From Myroides oncorhynchi (GTDB lineage: Bacteria; Bacteroidota; Bacteroidia; Flavobacteriales; Flavobacteriaceae), in assembly GCF_020905415.1 (NCBI RefSeq), contig NZ_JAJJMP010000001.1, forward strand, positions 1,127,501 through 1,191,500: a DNA stretch of 64,000 nt. Direction: 5' to 3'. How positions within the stretch are numbered: position 1 is the stretch's first letter; each line of letters begins with the position of its first letter. The notes below the pieces were generated by a model that searched no databases, was not told the origin of the DNA, and saw only the letters and a list, made by a program, of their open reading frames with translations. Below, piece after piece: positions 56,076 through 64,000 of this stretch. The position numbers and the translations under genes are program-made.

Positions 56076-57122
56076 TTATTTATCTGATTTAATTACTTCA
56101 ATTATCTTATCACACACTATTTGTGGATCTATGGTGTACATTGCTTCTTCATACCCTTCTACCTTCTTATTTCCATACACTGAAGTAGGTAATAATGGGT
56201 ATTTTTCTCTATCTGCTGTGATACAATAATCCGCAGGCTGATTAAATGGTGCAAACCCCGCATAAGGATGTGTTGCCCCCCATAACGTAACAACTTTCTT
56301 GCCAAGCATAGCTGCGATATGTGCATTTCCTGAATCCATAGATAACATAGCGTCTAAATGCTGAATCAGGTTGATTTCTACATCAAACTTCACCTTACCA
56401 GCCATCACGATTACATTATAATTATCTCGCTTCAATTGGTTTAATAATGCAATCTCTTTCTCTCCACCTCCAAACAAGAAAATAATAGACTTCTCACGCT
56501 CAGCAAGAGTATCTACTACCTGTTGCATAAAGTTTAATGGGTATACTTTAGTCTCATATTGTGCGAAAGGAGCTATACCTATCCATATCGTATCTTTCTC
56601 TTTTACATACTGTAATAGTTCTGACGCTAATGCTGGTATTTCTGGAAACTGTGGATTAGTTAAATCAACATTAAATCCAAGTTTTGCAAGGGTTGACTGA
56701 TGATTAGAGAACATCGTAGGCAACTGTTTAAATACCTTATTCTCTGCACGAGTCAATTCTTTTTTCCCTTCTCTTCCCTTGTCTAAAGCAGCCACTTTGA
56801 CTCCTGTCAAACTAAAAAGTGTACGGATAATCTGTGAGCGAAGAACATTGTGAAAATCGGCAAAATAGTCAACTTTCAGCTTCTTCAGATCACTAAATAA
56901 GCGGATTAATCCCAAGAAGCCTTTGTGTCTTTTCTTTACATCTATTGCAAAAAATTCGACTCTATCTATATCCTTAAAGAATGGTTTAAAAAAAGGACGA
57001 GATACAATAGTAACTCGAACATCAGGATGCTGTGCTATTAAAGCACGAACTACAGGTACAGTCATAGCGACATCCCCCATAGCAGACAATCTAAATACCG
57101 ATATATGTTTCAACTGTGCCAC
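56076..57122 (-). CDS. glycosyltransferase family 9 (heptosyltransferase-like)
   Basis: A 348-aa GT9 enzyme: FRLSAMGDVAMTVPVVRAL at the N-terminus, IGIAPFAQYETKVYPL in the middle and the donor-site block MDSGNAHIAAMLGKKVVTLWGATHPY. GT9 members add heptose or related sugars to LPS core. Donor and acceptor are not known here. DUF4254 lies upstream in the same direction, a combination I recall from other flavobacteria. Confidence 0.88.
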   Translation of the reverse strand: MAQLKHISVFRLSAMGDVAMTVPVVRALIAQHPDVRVTIVSRPFFKPFFKDIDRVEFFAIDVKKRHKGFLGLIRLFSDLKKLKVDYFADFHNVLRSQIIRTLFSLTGVKVAALDKGREGKKELTRAENKVFKQLPTMFSNHQSTLAKLGFNVDLTNPQFPEIPALASELLQYVKEKDTIWIGIAPFAQYETKVYPLNFMQQVVDTLAEREKSIIFLFGGGEKEIALLNQLKRDNYNVIVMAGKVKFDVEINLIQHLDAMLSMDSGNAHIAAMLGKKVVTLWGATHPYAGFAPFNQPADYCITADREKYPLLPTSVYGNKKVEGYEEAMYTIDPQIVCDKIIEVIKSDK

Positions 57123-57149
57123 AACAGATTAAATTAGGTTAAGAACAAG

Positions 57150-57172
57150 AAAAGCGTGATGACTCACGCTTT
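57150..57172 (-). terminator. hairpin between DUF4254 and GT9 genes
   Basis: Stem AAAGCGTGA/TCACGCTTT, loop TGAC, only a short T-run on the minus strand; a partial terminator at best. Confidence 0.5.
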
Positions 57173-57197
57173 CTATATATTTTTATCAAAGATATAA

Positions 57198-57803
57198 TTA
57201 TTTCTTGTTTTGATACAACACTGGATTTAATTCCTCGTCATTGTACATTTTCATTTGTTTATACACTTTCATGTACTTGTCTCCACTAGCGATATCATTT
57301 AATAAGTCATCAATAGCGGTAGTTAAATCTTTCTTTTGTTCTAAAAGAACGTCTAACTTAACTTGACATTTATCTCTGTGATCTTGAGTAGCTTCAGCTC
57401 TTGTAGCCTCTTCATTCATATGATAAATCTTAAGAGATAAGATAGAAAGTCTGTCAATAGCCCACGCAGGACTTTCAGAATTAATCTTAGCACCCGCTTT
57501 TACTTGTACATCTTTATGTAGTTGTAAGAAATAGCTATCGATATACTCTACCATATCTGTACGTTCTTGATTAGAAGCATCAATTCTTCTTTTTAGAGTT
57601 AGCGCTGCTACAGGATCAATCTGTGGATCGCGAATAATATCTTCGAAATGCCATTGTACAGTGTCAATCCAGTTCTTTAAATACAATAAATGTTTGATAT
57701 CATCTTTTGGATATGGATTGTTGATTGGTTGATCAACATTATCAAATTTATGATAGTCGCGAATACTCTCTTCGAATATTGGAAATGCTAATTCTGAAAA
57801 CAT
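57198..57803 (-). CDS. DUF4254 family protein
   Basis: A 201-aa soluble, all-helical protein recognised as DUF4254 (YHKFDNVDQPINNPYPKDDIKHLLYLKNWIDTVQWHFEDIIRDP is split by the family's conserved DTVQWHFED motif). SRLSILSLKIYHMNEE-like helix RLSILSLKIYHM follows. Its neighbour GT9 suggests a role in surface polysaccharide synthesis, but no activity is known. TATATTTG at 57821-57828 on the minus strand is a good -7 box. Confidence 0.85.
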   Translation of the reverse strand: MFSELAFPIFEESIRDYHKFDNVDQPINNPYPKDDIKHLLYLKNWIDTVQWHFEDIIRDPQIDPVAALTLKRRIDASNQERTDMVEYIDSYFLQLHKDVQVKAGAKINSESPAWAIDRLSILSLKIYHMNEEATRAEATQDHRDKCQVKLDVLLEQKKDLTTAIDDLLNDIASGDKYMKVYKQMKMYNDEELNPVLYQNKK

Positions 57804-57862
57804 ACTAAATATTTTATTTACAAATATAGTTTTTATACCTTTATCGTACTAATTATACCGAG

Positions 57863-58516
57863 ATGAAAATTCATTATATTTCCGCAGAAAACAGTATTCT
57901 AAACCACTTTTTAGCACAATTAAGAGACGTCGTTATCCAAAAAGATAGTATGCGCTTCAGAAAAAACATCGAGCGTATCGGTGAGATTATGGCTTATGAG
58001 CTAAGTAAGAAATTGCCGTTTAAGGATATTGCTGTACAGACACCATTAGGGGTAAAACACACAACGTGTATCGAAGACAATGTAGTATTATGTTCTATCC
58101 TACGCGCAGGATTAGCACTACACACAGGGTTTATGAACTTCTATGACAATGCTGAGAATGGATTCGTATCCGCTTATCGTCGTCATGGAAAACATGGAGA
58201 GGCAAGTGAGATCTTAGTAGAATATCAAGCTGCACCTTCATTCCAAGATAAGATACTAATCCTTATCGATCCAATGTTAGCTACAGGACAATCTCTAGTA
58301 GCTGTGATCAACAAATTAATGGCTGAAGAAAAGCCAAAAGAACTACATATCGCAGTAGTTATCGCTGCTCCAGAAGGAATCAAGTTCTTAGAAGAGAATC
58401 TTCCTGACAATGTGAATTTATGGGTAGCTACATTAGATGAGAAACTAGATGACCATAACTATATCGTACCAGGTCTAGGAGACGCAGGAGATTTAGCTTA
58501 TGGACACAAATTATAG
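57863..58516 (+). CDS. upp: uracil phosphoribosyltransferase
   Basis: Pyrimidine salvage: uracil plus PRPP to UMP. The PRPP loop is LIDPMLATGQSLVAVI, and the C-terminal uracil-binding region YIVPGLGDAGDLAYG is intact. 217 aa, usual length. A TTTA-N19-TACCTTTA sequence just upstream may be the promoter. Its last 6 nt overlap the convergent DUF6427 gene. Confidence 0.96.
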   Translation: MKIHYISAENSILNHFLAQLRDVVIQKDSMRFRKNIERIGEIMAYELSKKLPFKDIAVQTPLGVKHTTCIEDNVVLCSILRAGLALHTGFMNFYDNAENGFVSAYRRHGKHGEASEILVEYQAAPSFQDKILILIDPMLATGQSLVAVINKLMAEEKPKELHIAVVIAAPEGIKFLEENLPDNVNLWVATLDEKLDDHNYIVPGLGDAGDLAYGHKL

Positions 58517-59449
58517 TATTAGCTGCATGATATAAAAGAATACTCCTAGTCCAAATACACTGTATACGACAGCTTCTCTTCTCCATCTCTGAGGGATACT
58601 CTCAATGTAGTTAGCTCCCAACACTGATAAAGGAAAGAATGTAAAAAGAAGTGTTCCATTATTCTTATCAGCCGAAACAACATATATCGCAATACCTATA
58701 AGGAATGACAAAATGATTTTCTTATAGGTTCCTTGCATATTATATGGTTTTGAAGAAATCGTTAGCGCTTGACTAACAAAAAACAGCAAAGCAATAGGTA
58801 CAAATACTGCTAATGAAATGTTTTGATACTGATTCTCAAAGTACATAAAGTCAAAACTCACTCTACACTTATCCCAAAACCAATCATAATAACTGATATT
58901 CTCTATCACTAGATAGATCTCTAAGAATATTGACACACAAAAGAAAGCGATAACAGGTATAAACCAGTTGCGATAATCTTTGGTTCCAAAAAAAGCTATA
59001 GCAACAAAAAGAAGTAAAAAGAATAATACACTCCAAAAATGGAATAAACTCGCTACAAATATCCATAACGAAGTATCGAATATTTTCTCTTTGGATTGGT
59101 TAAGTGAATGCAAAGAAAATATTCTACGCAAAGCAAGCATAACAAAGTAATTAGCTATAATAACCTTACTATGTACTAAAACCGTAGGGAAGAGCATTAG
59201 AAAAGAGACAAATAGCAAAGGAACATATGCATTATCCTTCACTAACCTATTCTTAGTAACGACGAACTGTGATAAGAACATCATTACCATCAACAAGCCT
59301 AATAAAACAGTTCTTTTACCAAATTCATAACTAGTCCAAATCAACTGATCTTGGTCTATAAATAGATACAAAACACTGATCAATAAGATTAAGATGGTCA
59401 GTATAATGTAATTAATTGGTTTTGTTTTACTAAAAATACTTGCTAACAT
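58511..59449 (-). CDS. DUF6427 family membrane protein
   Basis: A 312-aa integral membrane protein with about nine to ten hydrophobic helices (for example INYIILTILILLISVLYLF, LWIFVASLFHFWSVLFFLLLF, WFIPVIAFFCVSIFLEIYLV). Recognised by context and pattern as DUF6427, common in Flavobacteriia next to upp, DUF6341 and purD. Function unknown. Convergent with upp and overlapping its stop codon. Confidence 0.78.
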   Translation of the reverse strand: MLASIFSKTKPINYIILTILILLISVLYLFIDQDQLIWTSYEFGKRTVLLGLLMVMMFLSQFVVTKNRLVKDNAYVPLLFVSFLMLFPTVLVHSKVIIANYFVMLALRRIFSLHSLNQSKEKIFDTSLWIFVASLFHFWSVLFFLLLFVAIAFFGTKDYRNWFIPVIAFFCVSIFLEIYLVIENISYYDWFWDKCRVSFDFMYFENQYQNISLAVFVPIALLFFVSQALTISSKPYNMQGTYKKIILSFLIGIAIYVVSADKNNGTLLFTFFPLSVLGANYIESIPQRWRREAVVYSVFGLGVFFYIMQLIL

Positions 59450-59560
59450 TTATATATTTTATATTTTTGTACATACTTAAGCTATTCTCACTTTTTCAAA
59501 GTAGGATATCTCTAGTAACGGATTGATAAAATAGTTTTATTTAATTTAAAATAAAGTACG

Positions 59561-59791
59561 ATGACTTCATTTTTTCTTGGTTTAGGATTCCTATTTGAAA
59601 AAGTTCTATTTATTCCAATGGATCTTTTTGCAAAATTAGAATTAACAAATTGGTGGACTGCAAATATTATTACTTGGGCGTTTATCCTTATTACTTGTTA
59701 CTTTTTCGTTTTTTGGTTGAAACAACTAAAAATGTTCAAGGCAAATAATGAAGATAACCAAGATACTACAGCCCACTCATTTTTAAAATAG
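59561..59791 (+). CDS. DUF6341 family small membrane protein
   Basis: A 76-aa protein with one or two membrane segments (FLGLGFLFEKVLFIPMDLF; TANIITWAFILITCYFFVFWL) and a charged C-terminal tail. Matches DUF6341, a small flavobacterial family encoded beside purD and upp. Function unknown. It converges on purD with a 9-nt gap. Confidence 0.8.
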   Translation: MTSFFLGLGFLFEKVLFIPMDLFAKLELTNWWTANIITWAFILITCYFFVFWLKQLKMFKANNEDNQDTTAHSFLK

Positions 59792-59800
59792 TTTCGATTT

Positions 59801-61072
59801 TTACAAATCGAAACCTATATCTGAACGGAAATAAATCTTATCGAAATTTAGCTTGTCTATATTTTGATAAGATTTTTTTAATGCCTCATCATAAGTATTT
59901 CCAAAAGAAGTCACTGCTAATACACGTCCTCCATTAGTCACTACTTCTCCATCTTTAAGAGCTGTTCCAGCATGGAATACGATAGAATCTTCTACATCTT
60001 CTATCCCAGTAATCACTTTTCCTTTCTCGTAGTCTTCAGGATATCCACCCGATACTAACATAACAGTAGTCGCTGTACGTTCGTCAAGCTCAATATCCAT
60101 ATTACCTAAAGTCTCATTCGCTACAGCTTCAAAAAGATCTACTAAGTCAGTTTTAACTCTTGGCATTACGACCTCAGTCTCTGGATCTCCCATACGTACA
60201 TTATACTCAATAACATAAGGATCATCTCCTACCTTAATAATACCAATAAATACGAAACCTTTGAAATCTAATTTATCTTCTTGTAATCCTCTAACAGTAG
60301 GAATAACAACTCTATCTTCCACTTTCTTTAAGAACTCAGGTGTCGCAAAAGGAACTGGAGAAACTGCCCCCATACCTCCTGTATTCAATCCTTTATCTCC
60401 TTCGCCAATACGTTTATAGTCTTTAGCTGTAGGCAATAATTTATAAGACTTACCATCTGTTAGTACAAAACAACTAAGCTCTATACCAGACAAGAATTCT
60501 TCAATAACTACTTTAGAACTTGCATCGCCAAACTTAGCATCTACTAACATATTCTCAAGTTCAGCTTTAGCTTCATTGATGTCTTCTAAGATTACTACTC
60601 CCTTACCTGCAGCTAATCCATCCGCTTTCAATACATAAGGAGCTTTAAGTGTCTCTAAGAATCTCTTCCCTTCCTCTACTGTATCTTTCGTGAATGTAGC
60701 ATAGGCCGCAGTTGGTATATTGTGTTTAAACAAAAACTCTTTAGCAAAGTCTTTACTTCCTTCTAATTGAGCCCCCTTCATAGATGGTCCTATAACAGGA
60801 ATATGATTGACTTGTTCATCTTTTTTAAAGAAATCAACAATTCCTTTTACAAGTGGGTCTTCAGGTCCTACCACCACCATATCAATCTTTAGTTCCAGAA
60901 CAGTAGCTTTCACTGCCTCGAAGTCATTTGGATTGACATTTACATTCTTCGCTATCTTCGCAGTACCAGCATTACCTGGACCTACGAATAACTCTTCACA
61001 TTTAGAACTTTGAAGCATTTTCCAAGCAAGTGCGTGCTCACGTCCTCCTGAACCTAATAGTAAAATTTTCAT
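59801..61072 (-). CDS. purD: phosphoribosylamine-glycine ligase
   Basis: GAR synthetase, second step of purine synthesis. N-terminal LLLGSGGREHALAWK, ATP-grasp core YVLKADGLAAGKGVVIL and the YNVRMGDPETEVVMPR block with metal ligands. 423 aa, typical. A near-consensus promoter lies 27 nt upstream. Confidence 0.97.
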   Translation of the reverse strand: MKILLLGSGGREHALAWKMLQSSKCEELFVGPGNAGTAKIAKNVNVNPNDFEAVKATVLELKIDMVVVGPEDPLVKGIVDFFKKDEQVNHIPVIGPSMKGAQLEGSKDFAKEFLFKHNIPTAAYATFTKDTVEEGKRFLETLKAPYVLKADGLAAGKGVVILEDINEAKAELENMLVDAKFGDASSKVVIEEFLSGIELSCFVLTDGKSYKLLPTAKDYKRIGEGDKGLNTGGMGAVSPVPFATPEFLKKVEDRVVIPTVRGLQEDKLDFKGFVFIGIIKVGDDPYVIEYNVRMGDPETEVVMPRVKTDLVDLFEAVANETLGNMDIELDERTATTVMLVSGGYPEDYEKGKVITGIEDVEDSIVFHAGTALKDGEVVTNGGRVLAVTSFGNTYDEALKKSYQNIDKLNFDKIYFRSDIGFDL

Positions 61073-61098
61073 TAATTGTGTTGTTTGTTATTAAGCAT

Positions 61099-61129
61099 CA
61101 AAAATAAATATAAATAAGACAATAACGAA
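61099..61129 (-). promoter_or_regulatory. purD promoter
   Basis: TTCG (61126-61129), exactly 19 nt, TATTTTTG (61099-61106) on the minus strand: one mismatch from the Bacteroidota consensus. Confidence 0.65.
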
Positions 61130-61243
61130 AGTAACGTATAAAATAAAAGCATCTAATTTAAACTAGATACTTTTATCTTATCTTCTCGTAAAAATAGTAT
61201 TGTTAATACTATACGTATTCTCTTCTTATCTATAGGTTCTGTT

Positions 61244-62227
61244 CTAATAAATATACTTTGAAAAATCTTTGTGTTCTTCTTTTAATAAATCACAATCTGA
61301 AAAAGTCTTGAAATATTCATAAGTTATTTTCATCCCTTGACTTCTTCCTATTTGAGGTGTCCAGTCTAGAATATTCTTTGCTTTTGTAATATCTGGACAT
61401 CTCTGTAAAGGATCATTAACTGGCAAATCTTTGTAAACTATCTTTTGCTCAGAATTAGTCAAAGCAATTATCTCTTTTGCAAAGTCGAGAATAGTAATTT
61501 CATCTGGATTACCAATATTAACAGGTAAATTGTAGTTTGATAGTAATAACCTATATATACCCTCAACCTGATCATCTACATAACAAAATGACCTTGTCTG
61601 GCTTCCATCTCCAAAAACTGTCAAATCTTCTCCCCTTAGAGCCTGTCCTATAAATGCAGGAATAACTCTTCCATCATTTAAACGCATCCTAGGCCCATAG
61701 GTATTAAATATTCTTACTATTCTAGTTTCTACATTGTGGAATGTATGATACGCCATCGTTATAGATTCTTGAAAACGCTTTGCTTCATCATATACCCCTC
61801 TAGGTCCTATTGTATTGACATTGCCATAGTATTCTTCAGTCTGGGGATGTACTAATGGATCTCCATAAACCTCAGAAGTAGATGCTATCAATATCCTAGC
61901 TCCTTTGACACGAGCTAATCCCAACAAATTATGGGTTCCTAAAGAACCTACTTTTAAAGTTTGAATAGGAATCTTTAAATAATCAATAGGACTTGCTGGT
62001 GAGGCAAAATGCAATATATAGTCTAATTGTCCAGGAACATTAACAAACTTAGTCACATCATGATGGTAAAACTCAAAATTTTCAAGTTTGAATAGATGTT
62101 CTATATTTTTTAGATCTCCTGTTATTAAATTATCCATCCCAATAACGTGATATCCTTCTTTAATAAATCTATCACATAAATGAGATCCTAAAAAACCTGC
62201 TGCTCCAGTAATTAATACTCTTTTCAT
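61244..62227 (-). CDS. UDP-glucuronate decarboxylase-like SDR (UXS type)
   Basis: Extended short-chain dehydrogenase, 327 aa. NAD loop GAAGFLGSH (8-16), [13 protein letters not shown], catalytic YDEAK (in [11 protein letters not shown]) and [20 protein letters not shown] are those of UDP-xylose synthase-type decarboxylases. It would make UDP-xylose from UDP-glucuronate for surface glycans. The C-terminal ~15 residues ([15 protein letters not shown]) exceed the core. 86 nt separate it from rfbD. No UDP-glucose dehydrogenase is in the window. Confidence 0.85.
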   Translation of the reverse strand: MKRVLITGAAGFLGSHLCDRFIKEGYHVIGMDNLITGDLKNIEHLFKLENFEFYHHDVTKFVNVPGQLDYILHFASPASPIDYLKIPIQTLKVGSLGTHNLLGLARVKGARILIASTSEVYGDPLVHPQTEEYYGNVNTIGPRGVYDEAKRFQESITMAYHTFHNVETRIVRIFNTYGPRMRLNDGRVIPAFIGQALRGEDLTVFGDGSQTRSFCYVDDQVEGIYRLLLSNYNLPVNIGNPDEITILDFAKEIIALTNSEQKIVYKDLPVNDPLQRCPDITKAKNILDWTPQIGRSQGMKITYEYFKTFSDCDLLKEEHKDFSKYIY

Positions 62228-62313
62228 TCTTATATCAAACTTTAATCACACAAAATTAAACCAAATCAATAATGATAACACCATAAATAAGCTAAAACTA
62301 GACATACTTAGCT

Positions 62314-63087
62314 CTACAACTCTAATACACTATATCTAGGTCTTCTAGCCTTAGTAGGATACTCCTCTGTACTTATGGGATTAACCTTTATGTCTATACT
62401 ACTCTCTTTAAATATAGATATAGCAAAATCGTACCATGTACAAATCACTGATCCTCTATAATTATAGACACCATACGCCTTATTCTCTCTCACTAAAATC
62501 AATATAAAATGACATAAATCAACAGCATGGGTAGGGCTACCTATCTGATCATTCACTACGCTAATTTCATCTCGAGTCTGCGCTAGTCTAAGCATCGTGT
62601 TCTTAAAATTATGTCCGTAATCAGAATAAACCCAAGATGTACGCACGATATAGAACTTCTCTAATGACGCCTTAATATATTCCTCTCCTTTTAGCTTAGA
62701 TGCCCCATATACATTGATAGGATTAGGTATATCCGATATTGTGTAAGGAGTATTCTTCTCTCCACCAAAGATAAAATCAGTAGATATATGAACTAAGGTA
62801 ACACGATATTTAGTACACATCTCAGCTAATGACAATACTGCCGAGGCATTAACCTTATAAGCCAATTCTACCTCATCCTCTGCTTTATCTACCGCAGTAT
62901 AAGCAGCAAGATTAATACAGTAATCAGGTTGTTGATTACTAAATACTTCTTCAATCTGATTTGCATTAGTAAGGTCTAGTTCTTTTGAATTTAGAAAAAC
63001 AAATTCCATATCACTGTATTCATTAGCAATAGATTGTAAGCACTGACCCGTCTGACCTTTTGCTCCCGTTACTAATACTTTAATCAT
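62314..63087 (-). CDS. rfbD: dTDP-4-dehydrorhamnose reductase
   Basis: Last step of dTDP-L-rhamnose synthesis. NADPH loop VTGAKGQTGQCL (6-17), CINLAAYTAVDKAEDE, catalytic YGASKLKGE and the closing ARRPRYSVLEL. At 257 aa it is shorter than the usual ~285-300 but both ends look complete, so it is a compact form and not a truncation. Its ATG overlaps the rfbC stop by 4 nt. Confidence 0.92.
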   Translation of the reverse strand: MIKVLVTGAKGQTGQCLQSIANEYSDMEFVFLNSKELDLTNANQIEEVFSNQQPDYCINLAAYTAVDKAEDEVELAYKVNASAVLSLAEMCTKYRVTLVHISTDFIFGGEKNTPYTISDIPNPINVYGASKLKGEEYIKASLEKFYIVRTSWVYSDYGHNFKNTMLRLAQTRDEISVVNDQIGSPTHAVDLCHFILILVRENKAYGVYNYRGSVICTWYDFAISIFKESSIDIKVNPISTEEYPTKARRPRYSVLEL

Positions 63088-63632
63088 AGTGCTAAAGCAT
63101 TTTTAAATATAGGCAAAACTGCATCTTTTTCTGATACTATAATATCCTTCAAGTCAAAGTCCCAATTAATACCCAAACTAGGATCATTATATATAATTCC
63201 CCCCTCAGACTCTTTATTATAGATATTATCACACTTATACGCAAATATTGCAGTTTCACTTCTTACTAGAAACCCATGTGCACATCCTCTAGGGATAAAA
63301 ACTTGCTTAAAGTTATCCTCAGACAACACTTGTGTAAAATGTTGTCCATACGTAATAGAGTCCGTACGTAAATCTACAACGACATCTAATACTTCACCTT
63401 GTAATACATGTACTAATTTTGCCTGCTGATACTCTCCTCTTTGATAATGAAGTCCTCTAAGAACTCCTTTTGAAGACTTAGATTGATTATCTTGAATAAA
63501 GCGCACAGATAATCCTGTCTCCTTCTCAAAAACACTTTCATTAAAACTCTCAAAAAAATACCCTCTCTCATCGCAGAACACTTTAGGTTCTATTATTAAA
63601 CAATCGCTAATAGGTGTGCTGATAACTTTCAT
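63084..63632 (-). CDS. rfbC: dTDP-4-dehydrorhamnose 3,5-epimerase
   Basis: Cupin epimerase of dTDP-rhamnose synthesis. The catalytic His lies in LRGLHYQRGEYQQAKLVHV, followed by VLDVVVDLRTDSITYGQ, FIPRGCAHGFLV and YKCDNIYNKESEGGIIYND. 182 aa, full length. rfbA and rfbB, needed for the pathway, are not seen in the window. Coupled to rfbD by a 4-nt overlap. Confidence 0.96.
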   Translation of the reverse strand: MKVISTPISDCLIIEPKVFCDERGYFFESFNESVFEKETGLSVRFIQDNQSKSSKGVLRGLHYQRGEYQQAKLVHVLQGEVLDVVVDLRTDSITYGQHFTQVLSEDNFKQVFIPRGCAHGFLVRSETAIFAYKCDNIYNKESEGGIIYNDPSLGINWDFDLKDIIVSEKDAVLPIFKNALAL

Positions 63633-63690
63633 TCTTATCTAATAAATTCTAAGTTTATAAAATTACATTTAAAATCACAATTGAACATAT

Positions 63691-63735
63691 AAAAAAAACA
63701 AAAAGCCATAGTAAAGAAATCTTTACTATGGCTTT
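63691..63735 (-). terminator. terminator of the gene at the right edge
   Basis: Stem AAAGCCATAGTAAAG/CTTTACTATGGCTTT (63702-63716 with 63721-63735), loop AAAT, followed on the minus strand by T-rich sequence. Confidence 0.85.
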
Positions 63736-63763
63736 AACTTATCTTAATTCATTTAAGTAATAA

Positions 63764-64000
63764 TTACTTAACGTTAAATATCTGTTCTAATATCTTAATT
63801 GTGATTAAGTATGTAGGTTTTACTCCTGTTGTACCTAATCCTCCTGATGCAAGAGTACTACCTGTTTCTAATGGATTATCAGAAGCATAGTATGCATATC
63901 TTACTTTTACATTTGGATTGATACTTTTTCTAATTTTAGAAGCAGACTGTATCGCTTTTTGATAATGTGCTCCTTCCATCTCTAGGCCGATTACACCCCA
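63764..64000 (-). CDS. C-terminal fragment of an unidentified protein with an EMEGAHY motif
   Basis: The frame is open to the window edge, so only the last 78 residues are seen (from WGVIGLEMEGAHYQ to EQIFNVK). EMEGA resembles the ribose-binding motif of nucleoside phosphorylases, and a flavobacterial DUF6909-like protein is another possibility; neither is certain. The segment RYAYYASDNPLETGSTLASGG does not look like a common phosphorylase end. It has its own terminator. Confidence 0.6.
   Translation of the reverse strand, partial: WGVIGLEMEGAHYQKAIQSASKIRKSINPNVKVRYAYYASDNPLETGSTLASGGLGTTGVKPTYLITIKILEQIFNVK

Overview
The window is about 64 kb of AT-rich chromosome from a member of Bacteroidota, most likely family Flavobacteriaceae (a Myroides- or Flavobacterium-like organism; the genus is inference). 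The evidence is the family-specific gene content (DUF4286, DUF4292, DUF4254, DUF5686, the DUF6341/DUF6427 pair, a complete moxR-DUF58-bat operon, an arginine operon with an ArgF' transcarbamylase), promoters of the Bacteroidota type (TTTG-N19-TANNTTTG), and starts that almost never carry a Shine-Dalgarno sequence. Most of the window is ordinary housekeeping chromosome with two transposase loci.

Layout. 1-4150: the leftward rRNA operon 16S-tRNA-Ile-tRNA-Ala-23S (23S runs off the left edge), its tandem promoters, a T-rich non-coding stretch with stacked terminators, and a separate tRNA-Asn with its own perfect promoter. 4233-10700: rseP facing serS, then a DUF4286-rsmA-mgtE-hydroxyacid dehydrogenase run. 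10923-18101: a bifunctional PlsC-GNAT acyltransferase (OlsF-like, ornithine lipid), xth, an OmpA-family lipoprotein, a MscS channel and xseA/xseB. 18459-24338: dut, a sugar nucleotidyltransferase, a DUF4292 lipoprotein, an EnvC-like activator, 3-hydroxyanthranilate dioxygenase and an ALDH7-type dehydrogenase. 24391-25762: a palindromic repeat and an IS1595-type transposase. 26016-28498: an outer-membrane barrel and an overlapping pair (AlbA_2-domain protein plus PPP-type phosphatase). 28668-37674: moxR-DUF58-540-aa membrane protein-batA-batB-batC-batD-batE. 37691-39506: a complete IS1182-family element. 39545-46320: cvpA, an unknown 118-aa protein, pheS, a DUF5686 protein, a PaaE-like reductase and a small secreted protein. 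46481-54999: an eight-gene arginine operon preceded by a short arginine-rich leader ORF. 55534-61072: apt, GT9, DUF4254, upp, DUF6427, DUF6341, purD. 61244-64000: UDP-glucuronate decarboxylase-like SDR, rfbD, rfbC and the C-terminus of an unidentified protein.

The most interesting system is the arginine operon. Its order is GNAT-argG-argC-argD-argF'-argB-argE-argH, with no argJ and no classical argA. The ArgF' protein has alanine at the residue that separates acetylornithine from succinylornithine transcarbamylases, which points to N-succinylated intermediates. The first gene, a GNAT protein with a Cys-rich, basic C-terminal tail, is the natural candidate for the missing glutamate N-acyltransferase. 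Upstream sits an unreported 35-codon ORF ending Ser-Arg-Ser-Thr-Arg-Val-Arg-Ala, followed by a hairpin and T-runs: a candidate arginine attenuator. Other points worth a second look are two dispersed long palindromes of one family, a tandem/inverted repeat cluster near 14.8 kb, and the exact consensus promoters confined to stable-RNA genes.
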